The notes under the pieces were generated by a model. That model was not told the DNA's origin. It saw only the letters and a program-made list of their open reading frames with translations, and did no database searches. Positions 26,701 through 38,097 of a DNA stretch of 64,000 nucleotides are shown here, piece after piece. The stretch lies in the NCBI GenBank assembly GCA_034687125.1, contig JAQGBZ010000142.1, forward strand, positions 62,001-126,000, read 5' to 3'. The position numbers were made by a program, and so were the translations under genes. Position 1 is the first letter of the stretch. The number at the start of each line of letters is the position of its first letter. The stretch is from Neelides folsomi (taxonomy: Eukaryota; Arthropoda; Collembola; Neelipleona; Neelidae).

Positions 26701-29700
26701 TGTACAATAATATTTTTATCTCTAAGTAAAATCATTGTTAACTTTGAGTAATTCTTACGTCATGGTGATTGTAAGGGCTTGAACTTTTCTTTTCCTGTTT
26801 AACGTACAAGGCACGGATATGTTGCTCAACATCAGAATAAAAGCACGTTTCCCAAAACTGTTGCGATTTCCAGACAAGATTGTCCTTTAGAATTTAAGAA
26901 TAATTATTTGCTTAATGTATTTAAAAATAAAATTTGAAAAGTGAGGAATCTAAATTGGTGAATTACCTGAATGGAAGTGTAAGCGAACTGAATCACCCCG
27001 GTGTTGAGTTTCCGGCAGAACGCCATGGCAAGGGGCAATAAAGCATATGCAATTCCATTCCCGTCAAGGACATGTACTCCCTATTGAAATAGAAATTGTT
27101 TAAATATTCAAATAAAATTGTATTTTATTTAATTAAATATTAATTGATGTACCCTGAGTGCCGAAGCCATTAATTTTACTACAAAGTCGAATTGCTTTGG
27201 TTCAAGCATTGCTTTGTTCCCTTCAACATGTTCGTTGAGCTCTCGGCAAAGCATCAACTTGGCCTCTTTGTTGTCAAGGAATCGTGTAACAGCGTCCAGG
27301 GTTTTCATCGCCTCCGACAACTTATTTTCAAAGATGTTGGTAATGCATTGGCGTAGAACCTAGGAAAAAATATTAAGTAAATAAGTCACAAGTTTAATTA
27401 TACTTAATTCAATTAAATTTAAATTACATTAAGACGAAGAACGGAATTATTAGCAATTGGTCCATTTTGACCAGAGTGGACGAGAGACCCCATGGGAACA
27501 TTTCGGGACAAATTCGGGGTCGTCGACTTTTGGTACCTATTCCACAAATTGGAATGTTTGAAAATAATTATCATTAGCTTAAACATTTCTTTAAATGTCG
27601 TGTTTTTATAAGATAATTTCAAACCGCTCAATTGACTGCTTTTGCAACCCTTCGTTCATAATTTTCTCCACTACTTCCTCTTCGAGCAATGGGAAAAATG
27701 GTGCGCCTAGTTGAGAGGTTGGCTTTAAACTTTTTGGCACATACTCTTGAAAATGAGGGTTTTCGTTTAGGAACATCTTTGAGGCCAGTTCCTTTAAGTT
27801 TAAAACAAATTGTAATTTAAATTTCAATTTGATTCATTTCACAAAATTACCTGGATGTGAACCATGACTTTTTTGTGGTCTTGAGATTCAAGCCTTAGTT
27901 GTTCTGGAAGTGAACAGTAAAGTTCGTCCCAAATGTCACAAGGTCTCCATGGACATCCTCGCTCGTTGACAAACTTATTGAAGTACATCGCTCCCAGGAT
28001 CTTAACAAGAAGCTGATTTTGCGCCAAATCCAAATTCTTGACAATATGCTTGCACTAAAAGAAATTGAAAAATTGATTCATCATCATTATAATGTCAAAA
28101 TAATTTGGTCAGTTCCCAACCTTGTGAAATGTTATAAAGGGTTTGGGATGGATCCGGACTATGACGAGAGATTCTCGGTATCCCAAAAACATCTCTGCAA
28201 TTATTCTGAGAAATATCGCTCGAATTTCTTTGTCTAGTTGAACGAGATTCGAAGGCTTGATGGCAAGTGGGTGAAAGGCAAAGTCAGCATATTTCAATTC
28301 TGGCTGAAGCACACTTGTGAGCAGTTCAGTTGCAAAGGCCACAGTAGAATCTGGGAGGCAAGGCAAAGATACGTCTGAAGGCACTGTTATGGAACCGCCG
28401 TCCAAGTCAATCACGATTACTTCCTGAAAAAGTTAATATAAAATAAAGAATAATTAAGGATATTCAAGAAAAAAAATTAGGAGAAAAAATGTATTTAAAA
28501 GAGATTGTGAGATAATATTACCAGATTATTGCAATCCATTTTGGTCGTGGAATGGACTCCAATAATGAACGGAGTTGGACTATCGGTAACTTCAATGATC
28601 TTAGATGGAAGAATGGGCACATAAACATGGTCGAAGACAAATGGATACATCAATGAGCTAATGGCGTGGCAAGCTTCAGTTAACCTCATTAAACTGTTCG
28701 AATGGAACAGTAGCTTCTGCTCATTCATAACAGCACAAAAAAGAACAAGAGAGTTCTTAATTCCTGATAAAATAATTAAAAATAAATGAAGTTGTTTAAA
28801 ATGTAAATAACAAAATCGTGACAAGATTAAGAAACCAATATTTGGATTTGTATATTATTGTTATGAAATTGGCAGATTTTGTAAAATTTACCTATTTGAG
28901 CCAAGAGGTTTGCCACGGTGGTGTTTGTGACTGGAATCATTGGGTTCTGAGGCGGCTGGATGGCCTGTCGATCTCCACCCCCAATACTGTATCTGATTTG
29001 AGGACCCCCCGGAGGAGGAACCTAATTGAACAAGTGGAATGTAAAAGCTTCCTCATTAGATTATATTTCAAATTGCTTCAATTTTATTTCCAACTTACTG
29101 CCACTGAACCGATCATGTTCCCAATGAGTACTTCGAGCGTAGCATTGATCATGTTCGTATTGACCGAGAATATGGTTCCCAAACAATTCTAATACATAAA
29201 AGTAATCATAATTATTTTTAAATTAAAATCTAATTAATTTTATTTAATCTAAGATTTAAACAGCTTTCAAATTACCCGGAATGCATCTGGTAAATTGAAA
29301 TTTGAAATGAGGACCAAACACTTCGGTGCATAATGAGTCTTTGTCTCTGAGTCATTTCCTTTAATAGTCAAATTCGGGTTCTCCTGCCCTTCAGCTTCGT
29401 CCGCCTAAAAAATTAATAAATATCATTAATCATTAATTTCATTTATTTTAAATTTAAAATGGATTTAAAAAGGTTTAAACAGTGACAGTTGTCATAGTAA
29501 GTTGGTTTATCACAACCATAAATTTTAATTTGGGTATCCATGGAAATATATTTATTAATAATATAGAAAAAAATTGTAAAAAATACCTCGTCGCTGGCTA
29601 CTTCAAAGGTGTTGGATCTTTCCTCATGAAAGGTCAAACAACCGAAATATTTCCGACCTCCTTTGAGATCCGTGAGGACGGAAGTAAAAAACTTGGGCTC

Positions 29701-29990
29701 TTGGTAGTCTCTTTCGATTCTCCACCCTTGGGGTTGGCACACCTAAACAGACATTTAAATGAATAAATATTTGATAATATTATCCATTTCTAACCAGGCC
29801 AATGTCATCAAAGAACGGGTGGTCTTCCCAGTCTTTTTTGGGGAATCTTTGAAGGACGCTTCCCCTTGGCTCGTTGGCTACAAGAAAACGAGAAATTAAT
29901 ATTTATTTATTTGACCAACAATTCATTGATCTTACTCGTCTCGTCGATAGTGTAGCCGACAACGGCAAAGTAATCAATGAGTCTTGCCAT
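20796..29990 (-). CDS. Sbf: SET-binding factor (MTMR5/MTMR13 pseudophosphatase)
   Basis: A Rab GEF and inactive myotubularin scaffold of endosomal traffic, coded by more than 20 short exons from ATG at 29990 ([13 protein letters not shown]) to the stop at 20796. Domains in order: uDENN (29.99-29.0 kb), cDENN ([17 protein letters not shown] and [17 protein letters not shown], 28.8-28.5 kb), dDENN and SBF2 region (28.4-26.3 kb), GRAM ([18 protein letters not shown], near 25.7 kb), myotubularin-like (24.7-22.5 kb), a C1-like zinc domain (NCNVC, then [13 protein letters not shown], 21.7-21.4 kb) and a C-terminal PH domain ([19 protein letters not shown], 21.2-20.8 kb). In the phosphatase loop [10 protein letters not shown] stands where active enzymes have CSDGWDR, so the catalytic arginine is missing, as in vertebrate SBF1/2. 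The C1-like fold is two residues shorter than usual between its second and third cysteines. Exon borders inside the gene were read only partly. Confidence 0.93.
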
Positions 29991-30762
29991 GATGGACTTG
30001 GCAAGACTGAATATCAATCAATTTTTAATACATTTGTGTAGGGCCCGGAGCCTAACCCTTTAACCACCACCCTTCTATCCCAACCTAAACGTCTCCTAAT
30101 TCCCTTTAACCGGACTTTAACAAGACAATTAAAGTGAGGATAATGAGAGGAATCTGAGAAAATGAAAACGAAAGGTCAATGACCCTAATGTTACCCTATG
30201 CTTTCACCAAAAGTGAGAGAAAATGAAAACGGGACAAAATTGTGAGAGCTGTGTCTCCTTCGAGAGTTCGACTGCGAATGAAAAAGTTTGCAGAAAATTA
30301 ACACAAAGACTTTCTCCACACTATGGGTTGCATTGCGAACCAACGAGCCAATCAAAAACGACGGCTATGACACCAATGGTGGATTCGAGCATTGCGCTCG
30401 TCATGTGTCAGACCTATTCGCAAGTTTTAGATATTCCCTATCTAATATTCATTTTCTTTCTCTCTGACAATTGGATTTGGATGCCACGTCAAGATTGAAA
30501 CAAAACCGTCCGTCTTGAGAAGAACCAAATTATTGGTAGATTATTAATTAAATATTATTAATTAATATGTTAACTTGACCCTTTAATTATTTACCATTAC
30601 ACTCTTTTTCATATGCGGGTTGAAACTAGTAAAATACCATTTGGGAACCTTGATTAATTGATTTATTGAGTTTGATGGCAATTGGAAGGCCGGGAGAGAA
30701 TTTAGGGAATTTGAAACCAGACGGATTAATTTATTTGTTCTTTAACTTATTTAGATTGTAAA
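29991..30762. promoter_or_regulatory. Shared divergent promoter region of SBF and COPB1
   Basis: Only 772 bp separate the SBF start codon (-) from the COPB1 start codon (+). Both promoters and 5' UTRs must fit here. A splice acceptor (cttatttag) ten bases before the COPB1 ATG implies a 5' UTR intron or another form of leader addition. No TATA box or other element is convincing. A 91-codon open frame at 30223-30498 looks like chance. Confidence 0.55.
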
Positions 30763-33700
30763 ATGAAAGAGAGGAGTCAATATAATTCGGCGGAGCCTCC
30801 GTGCTACACCATCATTAATTTACCAACAGATGTGGAACAACCAAGTGAACTTCAACTCCGGGCCGACTTGGGTATTTACAAGTTATAAAATTATAATAAA
30901 TAAGGCCAGAAAATTATTTTTACAGCTTATTGTTTATATTGGAAATATTAGGTTTAACCCGAAGAGAAAAAGTAGCTTTAATTTAAATTAAAGATTTTTG
31001 TGTTATTTGGTTTTAATAGAAAAGGGAGATGTCAAAGCCAAAACAGATGCTTTGAAAAAAGTTATTTTCATGATTCTCAGTGGAGAAAAATTGCCCGGAG
31101 TTTTAATGACAATAATCCGGTTCTTGCTTCCACTTCAGGTTCGTAAATCATTTCATCATCCCCCAAATTAATTATTATTTATTTAAATAGGATCACACAA
31201 TAAAGAAGCTACTTTTGGTATTTTGGGAAATTGTTCCTAAAACTTCAGCAGATGGGAAATTGCTCCACGAGATGATCCTCGTCTGTGACGCGTATCGAAA
31301 GGTAAAAGGTGAAATAATGTCAAGGAGGAATTAAAACTTTTATTTTAATTGGCAGGACCTTCAACATCCTAATGAATTCATCCGAGGCTCAACATTGCGA
31401 TTCCTCTGCAAATTGCGTGAGCCGGAATTGTTGGAGCCTTTGATGCCCGCCATCCGAACTTGCCTTGAACACAGGCACGCTTATGTCAGACGAAATGCTG
31501 TCCTCGCCATTTATACAATTTACAAGTAAATTAATACCTACTTATTTAATTATTTTAATTATTAATTTATGTCTTAATTTCATTATCAATATAGGAATTT
31601 CGAATCACTTATACCTGATGCTCCCGAACTCGTTTCGAACTTCCTTGAAGCTGAACAAGACATGGCTTGTCGGAGAAACGCTTTTCTTATGCTCCTTCAA
31701 GTCGATCAAAACCGTGCATTGAGTTATCTCACTTCCTGCCTTGATCAAATTGGAACTTTTGGTGACATCCTTCAACTTGTCATTGTTGAATTGATTTACA
31801 AAGTAAAAAGTCGATTTAATTAGAAAATTCATATAATTCATTATCTATATAATTTTATAAAGTATTGATTAAATGTTCTTACCATGTTTAGGTTTGTCAT
31901 CACAATCCAGGAGAACGAACCAAATTCATTCGGTCCATTTACAATCTTCTCAATTCGAATAGTTCAGCAGTGCGTTATGAAGCTGCTGGGACTTTAGTGA
32001 CACTTTCGAATGCTCCTTCAGCTGTTAAGGTAATTTAATTAAAAGTTTAATTAATGTTTAATTCAAAGTTTAATTTTCATTTCATTATTAAAATTGAAAA
32101 TTTCAGGCTGCTGCCACGTGCTATATTGACTTGATCATCAAAGAGAGTGACAATAACGTGAAGTTGATTGTTCTTGAGCGCCTTTCCACTCTCAAGGAAG
32201 CTTCACTGAATGAGAAAGTGATGGAGGATTTGGTAATGGACATTCTCCGAATCCTCTCTTCCCCTGATTTAGAAGTCAGAAGGAAAACTCTGAATTTAGC
32301 TCTTGAGCTCCTCACGACTCGAACTGTCTCAGAAGCAGTTTCATTCTTGAAAAAGGAAGTGACCAGAACTCACAATTCTGTTGAGCATGACGATACTGGG
32401 AAATATAGACAATTGCTGGTTAGGACTCTTCATCAATGTTGCGTTAAGGTACTAGACATTTACATAATTCCTTAAAACTGTTTAATGGTTAATAAGATTG
32501 ATTTCAATATGTTCAATTTAATGTTTACTTTAGTTCCCTGATGTTGCGACGAGTATCATCCCTGTCCTTGCTGAGTTTCTTTCTGATACGAATGAATTGG
32601 CCGCTTCTGATGTTCTTCTCTTCATGAGAGAAGCTGTCCAGAAATTTCCATCCCTGACGTCAATCATCACTGAGCGGCTGTTGGAGGCTTTTGGCTCTAT
32701 CAAATCATCCAAAACTTTGAGATCCACCATTTGGATTCTTGGGGAATTTGCGAGTGCTCGGGAGGACATTGAAAGTGTAATTGCCCAAATCAAAGCCTGC
32801 TTAGGAGAGGTAAAACCAATCATTTAGTATCTTAATTCCAATCAATTCCTAATCTAATTGAATCACTAATTGTAATTGAGCATGTAATTGAATCAATTAA
32901 TATAATTAGGTACATAATGTTTTGTAATTAAATTTTAATTAAATTCTTAATGCCTTCAGCTTCCACTCGTTGAATCGGAGATGAAGAAACTTGGCGGAGG
33001 GAAAGAAACAAAAGAGGAAGAAGAAAATAACAAAGAAGGTCAAAAAGAAAAGAGTCAATCTTCTCGACTCGTCACTTCTGATGGCACTTACGCCACTCAA
33101 TCAGCCTTTTCCATGCAACAAACCAAAACCAAGGTAAGGATTAATTTCATATAAATATTGATCAATACTCTACATGTTTATATTAAATTCATTTTGGAAA
33201 TTGTTTAAGATTTCTCAATGTGTTTTGGCCATTCATTTCTTTATTTTTATAGGAGGAAGAAATTCCGATTTTAAGGAAACATTTTCTTGAGGGTGATTTC
33301 TTCATCGCAGCTTCCCTTGCCGCTTCCCTCACCAAGATGGTCAGGAGATTATGTCAAAGTCCCAAAGAAAGCGAAAATGTGAAGAATAAAATAACAGCTG
33401 AAGTTATGTTCATCATCACGTCCATTTTGAGACTCGGCACTTCTGGTTCAACCACAATTCCAATATTAATTTCTTTAATTAAAAATCTTTTAAATTTATT
33501 AATTTGAGTTTATTTGGGTAAATTAGGAATTCCAGTCAAGGCAGTTACAGCTGATGACATGGACCGAATGCTCGTGTGTTTGAAAATACTTTCTGGGTCA
33601 AATGAAGCCATTTCAAGGATTGTGACGAAGGAATGTCGTGGTGCTTTGGCCCTCATGTTGATTGAACAAGCCGAGTATGAGGCTAGCACTTCGAAGAATA

Positions 33701-35214
33701 AGAAAAAGAAGAATTTGAGTGTGGAAGCCGACGATCCAATCAGTTTCCTCCAACTCATTTCCAGGAATGACATCGTGAACGGAGAAGATGTTTTTGCTAC
33801 CAGCTTGAACCAAGCTGTGGGATTTAACGCCAACAAAGATCACTCAGATGTAAATAATATATTTTAATTCACTTTAAGTTATTTATATTATTTACTTTAA
33901 TTCATAAATTAAGATAATTGTTAGTTAATGTTTTATTTAATTCGTTTCATCGCTTCTAGTTCTCTTCTTCAAAGCTGAGCAAAGTATCTCAACTCACTGG
34001 ATTTTCCGATCCGGTTTATGCTGAAGCTTACATTAACGTCAATCAATTTGATATCGTGCTCGATGTTTTACTTGTCAATCAAACGAGTAAGAATTTCTTT
34101 CTTTAACTAATAACTTAAATTGTTCTTTAAAGATTTTAATTTAAATGTACATTTTAAATTTATTCTTTTAGATGATACTTTGCAAAATTGTAATCTCGAA
34201 TTGGCAACTCTTGGAGATTTAAAATTGGTTGAACGGCCGCAATCGATTGTTCTTGGCCCGCATGATTTCACGAATATTCGTGCGAGCATCAAAGTGGCTT
34301 CTACTGAAAATGGAGTTATCTTTGGGAATATTGGTAATTAATTATTCCAATTATTCTAATAATTTCATGAATATAGCTACTTTATATTAGGTAAAATGCA
34401 AATTGAAAATAATTTTTATATATAAAGTTTACGACGTGACTGGAGCTGCATCTGATCGCAATGTTGTGGTGATGAGCGACATTCACATCGATATTATGGA
34501 TTACATTCTTCCTGCTGCCTGCACTGATGTAGAATTCAGAGCTATGTGGGCCGAGTTTGAATGGGAAAACAAAGTGAGGATTTAAAGACATATAGAGTTT
34601 ATGTCATTTAAACGATAAAACCAATCCTAATACTATTCATATCTTAAATTTGAATTATGTTTGAATTAATAGGTTGGAGTAAATACGACCATTACAGATT
34701 TACAACAATATTTGCAACATCTTCTCAAATCCACAAATATGCAATGTTTGACACCAGAAAAGGTAAATAGTGAAGAAATTAAAAAGTTGATCATTCAAAC
34801 TAATGTTTTTTTTTTAATTTGAAGGCATTGATGGGCGAATGCGGTTTCATGGCCGCGACTCTTTATGCCAAATCCATATTTGGAGAAGACGCTTTGGCCA
34901 ATTTAAGTATTGAGAAGTCTCTTGAAAATCCTTCGTCCCCCGTTACAGGGCACATTCGAATAAGGGCAAAGAGTCAGGTAATTAAATAAATGCTAATTTA
35001 TATTTTAATTTATGATCAATTAAATATCTTCAATATTCCTCATTTATTATCTTATTTATTAAATATAATTTTTTATTCTAACAAATATTGTTTGGTTTAG
35101 GGAATGGCGTTGAGTTTGGGCGATAAGATCAATGTGTCGCAAAAACGAGTGACTCATACTGCAGCATTGGCCACTACAGCTGCTGGGAAAGGACAACCAA
35201 CAGAAGCCAATTAA
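30763..35214 (+). CDS. COPB1: Coatomer subunit beta (beta-COP)
   Basis: Core subunit of the COPI coat that drives Golgi-to-ER retrograde transport. Seventeen exons (30763-30871, 31020-31138, 31191-31301, 31356-31525, 31595-31802, 31892-32029, 32107-32448, 32534-32809, 32960-33133, 33253-33445, 33527-33849, 33960-34086, 34172-34333, 34428-34573, 34673-34762, 34825-34977, 35101-35214) sum to 984 residues with consistent phases, against about 953 in vertebrates. The N-terminal half is the adaptin-like HEAT solenoid ([34 protein letters not shown]). A charged linker rich in E and K follows. The C-terminal appendage is very conserved ([60 protein letters not shown]). The donor at 33446 (gttcaa) is weak but the frame and family alignment require it. 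The last 15 residues are lineage-specific. Confidence 0.97.
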
Positions 35215-35346
35215 ATTCCATCAAGTTATTTTCCCCTCCATTTGGTTAAATTATTTGTAAAATTATTAATTGTACTTTCAGGGATTTACCAAGTTGTTCT
35301 ACCTTAATTATTTTCACCTTTGCAATCAATGATTTAAAATCTATTT

Positions 35347-35352
35347 AATAAA
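35347..35352 (+). terminator. Candidate COPB1 poly(A) signal
   Basis: AATAAA lies 133 nt after the COPB1 stop, followed by T-rich sequence. This is a reasonable position for the cleavage signal. Confidence 0.45.
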
Positions 35353-35399
35353 GGATATTTAAATGTGTTTTGATAATTAGATAATATCACACTTATTTA

Positions 35400-36236
35400 A
35401 ATTATTAGAATTTAATAGGGACGCATACCAAGAATCTTTTTTTCGAGTACAAGGCTGTTAGTGAAAATGTTAACCATTTCATTTGTAGTACGAACTTAAA
35501 ATACGTTGTAAAACATTTAACATGCGACTTGGAATGATAAGAATCTTACGATTGTTGACGATTAGAACATTGAGGAATTTATTTCTTGTTTATTTATTTA
35601 AAATGGTCTACCATTTGGGAGAGAAATGTTTAAGGGAAAATACGAGGAGTTGACGATCAATTCGAGGTTAAATGCCCTTTTGACTATTAAACGTCGTAGA
35701 GGCCATATTATCTAATTTGTATTTAACTTCTGTTACATCAATTTATAAAGTTATGGCAATTTATTACAATATTAGTTAATCGTGTTGATCGTAATATATT
35801 CTACTGGTTACATGATTAATTCTACAATAAACTAAAACAACAATCTCACTACGAACATTCTAATGTTAAAGAGAGAACATTTGGCATTGAGATTCCATCG
35901 AAGGGATGAGTTGGGTTAACTATTTATTTACAGTGAGTTAGTTATAGAATTTACGAGCAAATATTTAGTTATTCTTGCTCTCTTGAACTTCTTTGTTCAC
36001 GAGTTCAAGGGCTTTGAATGTTTTTAACACATCAGACTACGAGACTTCTTCCAGTCTCAACTTGGATTCATACGAGAACGGAACTAAATTGGAAACAAGT
36101 AAATAATTAATTATTCATATCTCAATTTATTAATATCAATAGATCTGCAATTATCAGCATTTATTAATAAAAGTATTATTTATATAATCATAATTCTACA
36201 ATTATTATAATTTTCATGATTGTTCCTTTTCCAGTA
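35400..36236 (+). promoter_or_regulatory. 5' flank and probable 5' UTR exon of the gonadulin-like gene
   Basis: No coding sequence is seen between COPB1 and the insulin-like gene at 36237. A donor (acaagtaaat, intron from about 36098) and an acceptor (tttccag, ending at 36234) would remove about 137 nt. The start codon would then lie two bases inside exon 2. The transcribed 5' exon would lie somewhere before 36098. Confidence 0.4.
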
Positions 36237-36786
36237 ATGGGGAATTTAAGTTTAACAATTCTGTCCATGGTGGGAATTTTTGTTTTGATGTGTCCAAGTC
36301 CTTCCACTTCCAACAGCTCGTCTTGTAAAACGAAGCGCCATGAGATTTCACTTTTGGTAACAAAAGCTTGCAAATTTTCCAAACGAAGTTCTTCCTTCCA
36401 CTTCAACGGGGCAAAAAACCAAGAAATCGATGTCAAAAGATTCTTCGACACAATTAACAAATTAGGTTAAATCTGATATAAAATTTTTTTACATATATAT
36501 ATACGAATGTAAATGTAAATTGAACAATTTTTACAACTTGTTTGAATTTGTAGAAGAAGATTATCTCAAGATATTGATGCTAAAAGAAATTTACGAAGAT
36601 CTTGAATATCCTGTTAGTCACATTGTTTTTTATCTTCTTCTTCCACTAAATTTAATGAATATTATTTGATAGACGGAGATGAGAAATCAGCGAGATTCCA
36701 AAAATGGCGAATATGATAAAATTCTCTCACAATGCTGTCTGAATGGATGCACATACTTAGACTTCGTGCCATTTACAAACTGTTAA
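36237..36786 (+). CDS. Insulin/relaxin-superfamily precursor, gonadulin-like
   Basis: Three exons, 36237-36465, 36554-36612 and 36673-36786, join in phases 1 and 0 to give 133 residues. Residues 1-25 form a signal peptide (MGNLSLTILSMVGIFVLMC). A B-chain-like part follows (SSCKTKRHEISLLVTKAC), then KR convertase sites, a long connecting part with an acidic helix (EEDYLKILMLKEIYEDLEYP), and a C-terminal A-chain-like motif QCCLNGCTYLDFVPFTNC that ends exactly at the last cysteine. After the signal peptide there are exactly six cysteines in insulin order. The first intron is phase 1 in the connecting part, as usual for insulin genes. Spacing is unusual: C-x14-C in B (11 is normal) and CC-x3-C-x10-C in A (8 is normal). 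The second insulin-family gene next door supports the reading. Assignment to gonadulin (Dilp8-like, LGR3-type receptor) is inference; a divergent relaxin or a new class is possible. Confidence 0.62.
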
Positions 36787-37676
36787 TTTTAACCATTCAT
36801 AATTTTTCTACAATGCTTATTACTTAAATATTAAAGGTTAAAATTATATTGATACTTTACAACCTTATTCAAATTTAATACAATTTGCAAATTAATACAT
36901 ATTGTATATTTTATACATTAGTTGGTGTATTTATTTACATATTTTGTACAGGTATGCTGACAATTTTAAGACCTTCATCTTTGATTGTTTCTTAACATTA
37001 TTATCATACATCCATGTATATTATAATTATGACAGAGCATGTGTGGCTAGTGTAACAATTAGTATTACACCATATATATTATCTAAATTACCTAATTCAT
37101 TAAAAGGAGAAGTGGAATATTTTTTGATTTTTTTTACTTCTGGAGTCATTGTGCAGTCTATTCAAATACTTGATTAATACTGATTAATATCTTTAAACAT
37201 AATCTAAGTATTATTTTAATATGTATTAATATAAATAATCTAAACACGTATTCTGTATACTTGTGCCATATAATCTCAATTACTATCCATATTCCATATT
37301 TAGTAATAATTTTATTATTTAGGTGGACTATAATACATTTAAACATTTAACATACTTATTTGTTAGTAGAGATGAGACATATTTGTTAGTAGGCGTAGTG
37401 AGAAACCCTTGAGGTTCTCTTTTAAAGTCCCAAAGCTCTATCAAAGGTTTTTTATTTTCCAACTTGAAAAATTCTTAAGGGCCTCAAGGGTTTGATCACA
37501 TTTAAATTTAATTAATAGAATGAATAAAATTTTCTTTTTCTTTTTTTTCTACCTGAGCATGATTGAATAAAATTAATACCTGTAGATGTAAAATCATGGA
37601 AATATTGAAAATATTTAACTTAAATCAGTTAATGGATCTTTTGCTCGGCCAATAAATGGCCATTTGACTTAAAGGA
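36787..37676. other. Intergenic, tail-to-tail between the two insulin-family genes
   Basis: AT-rich sequence with 3' flanks of the convergent genes. One open frame (36902-37177, +) is hydrophobic and low-complexity, with no recognisable domain. I do not call it a gene. Confidence 0.5.
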
Positions 37677-38012
37677 TTATTTCAAGTAAGATCCGTCAAA
37701 AGTTCCTGCCGTGAGTGCAACGACGTCCGGCAGCGGCTGCTCCGTGATGAATTCCATCGTAGAGGCCAATTTTTCTTCAACTTCAGCCGTGTTATAAGCC
37801 ACGTTGTCCAACTTGTCCCGAATTGTCTCGTCCGACGAAGGAGCAACGGATTTTTCCTTTTGAACAAACTGAATTTGGTGAACGTCTCTGGTCTTCTTTC
37901 CGCTCCGCCTCACTCCCGGAGGAGGGAACTGGCTGAGGATCCGAAGCTCCCCGTTAGTGTTATCGCCCCAAAGTCGAAGCAATATAGGAACCAAAGATGC
38001 CCGACGTCGGGC
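37677..38012 (-). CDS. Candidate 3' exon, possible C-terminal extension of the insulin/IGF-like gene
   Basis: An open, well-composed exon on the minus strand runs to a stop at 37677-37679. It has an acceptor at 38012 (ttggttag) and a second AG at 37933 (ggatcctcag). It encodes a basic then acidic tail including RRSGKKTRDVHQIQFVQK, DETIRDKLDNVAYNTAEVEE and ending AGTFDGSYLK. It could be the E-domain-like extension of the insulin/IGF precursor at 40847-40375. That exon ends in phase 2; the 37932 start is phase 2 and joins in frame, whereas the stronger acceptor at 38012 is phase 0 and does not. A separate gene is therefore possible. I recognise no family from the sequence itself. Confidence 0.45.
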   Translation of the reverse strand, partial: ARRRASLVPILLRLWGDNTNGELRILSQFPPPGVRRSGKKTRDVHQIQFVQKEKSVAPSSDETIRDKLDNVAYNTAEVEEKLASTMEFITEQPLPDVVALTAGTFDGSYLK

Positions 38013-38097
38013 CTAACCAATGTTAATCACAAAATCACAATATTAGTTTAATTATTCAAAATATTAATATTTTAATGAGAATAAGGAACAATACTTA

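Noticed and set aside
30223..30498. 91-codon open frame between SBF and COPB1
   Set aside because: Lies in the shared promoter region and shows no domain or splice partners.
36902..37177. 91-codon hydrophobic plus-strand open frame after the gonadulin-like gene
   Set aside because: Composition follows the AT-rich background; no recognisable transmembrane family and no clear start or splice context.
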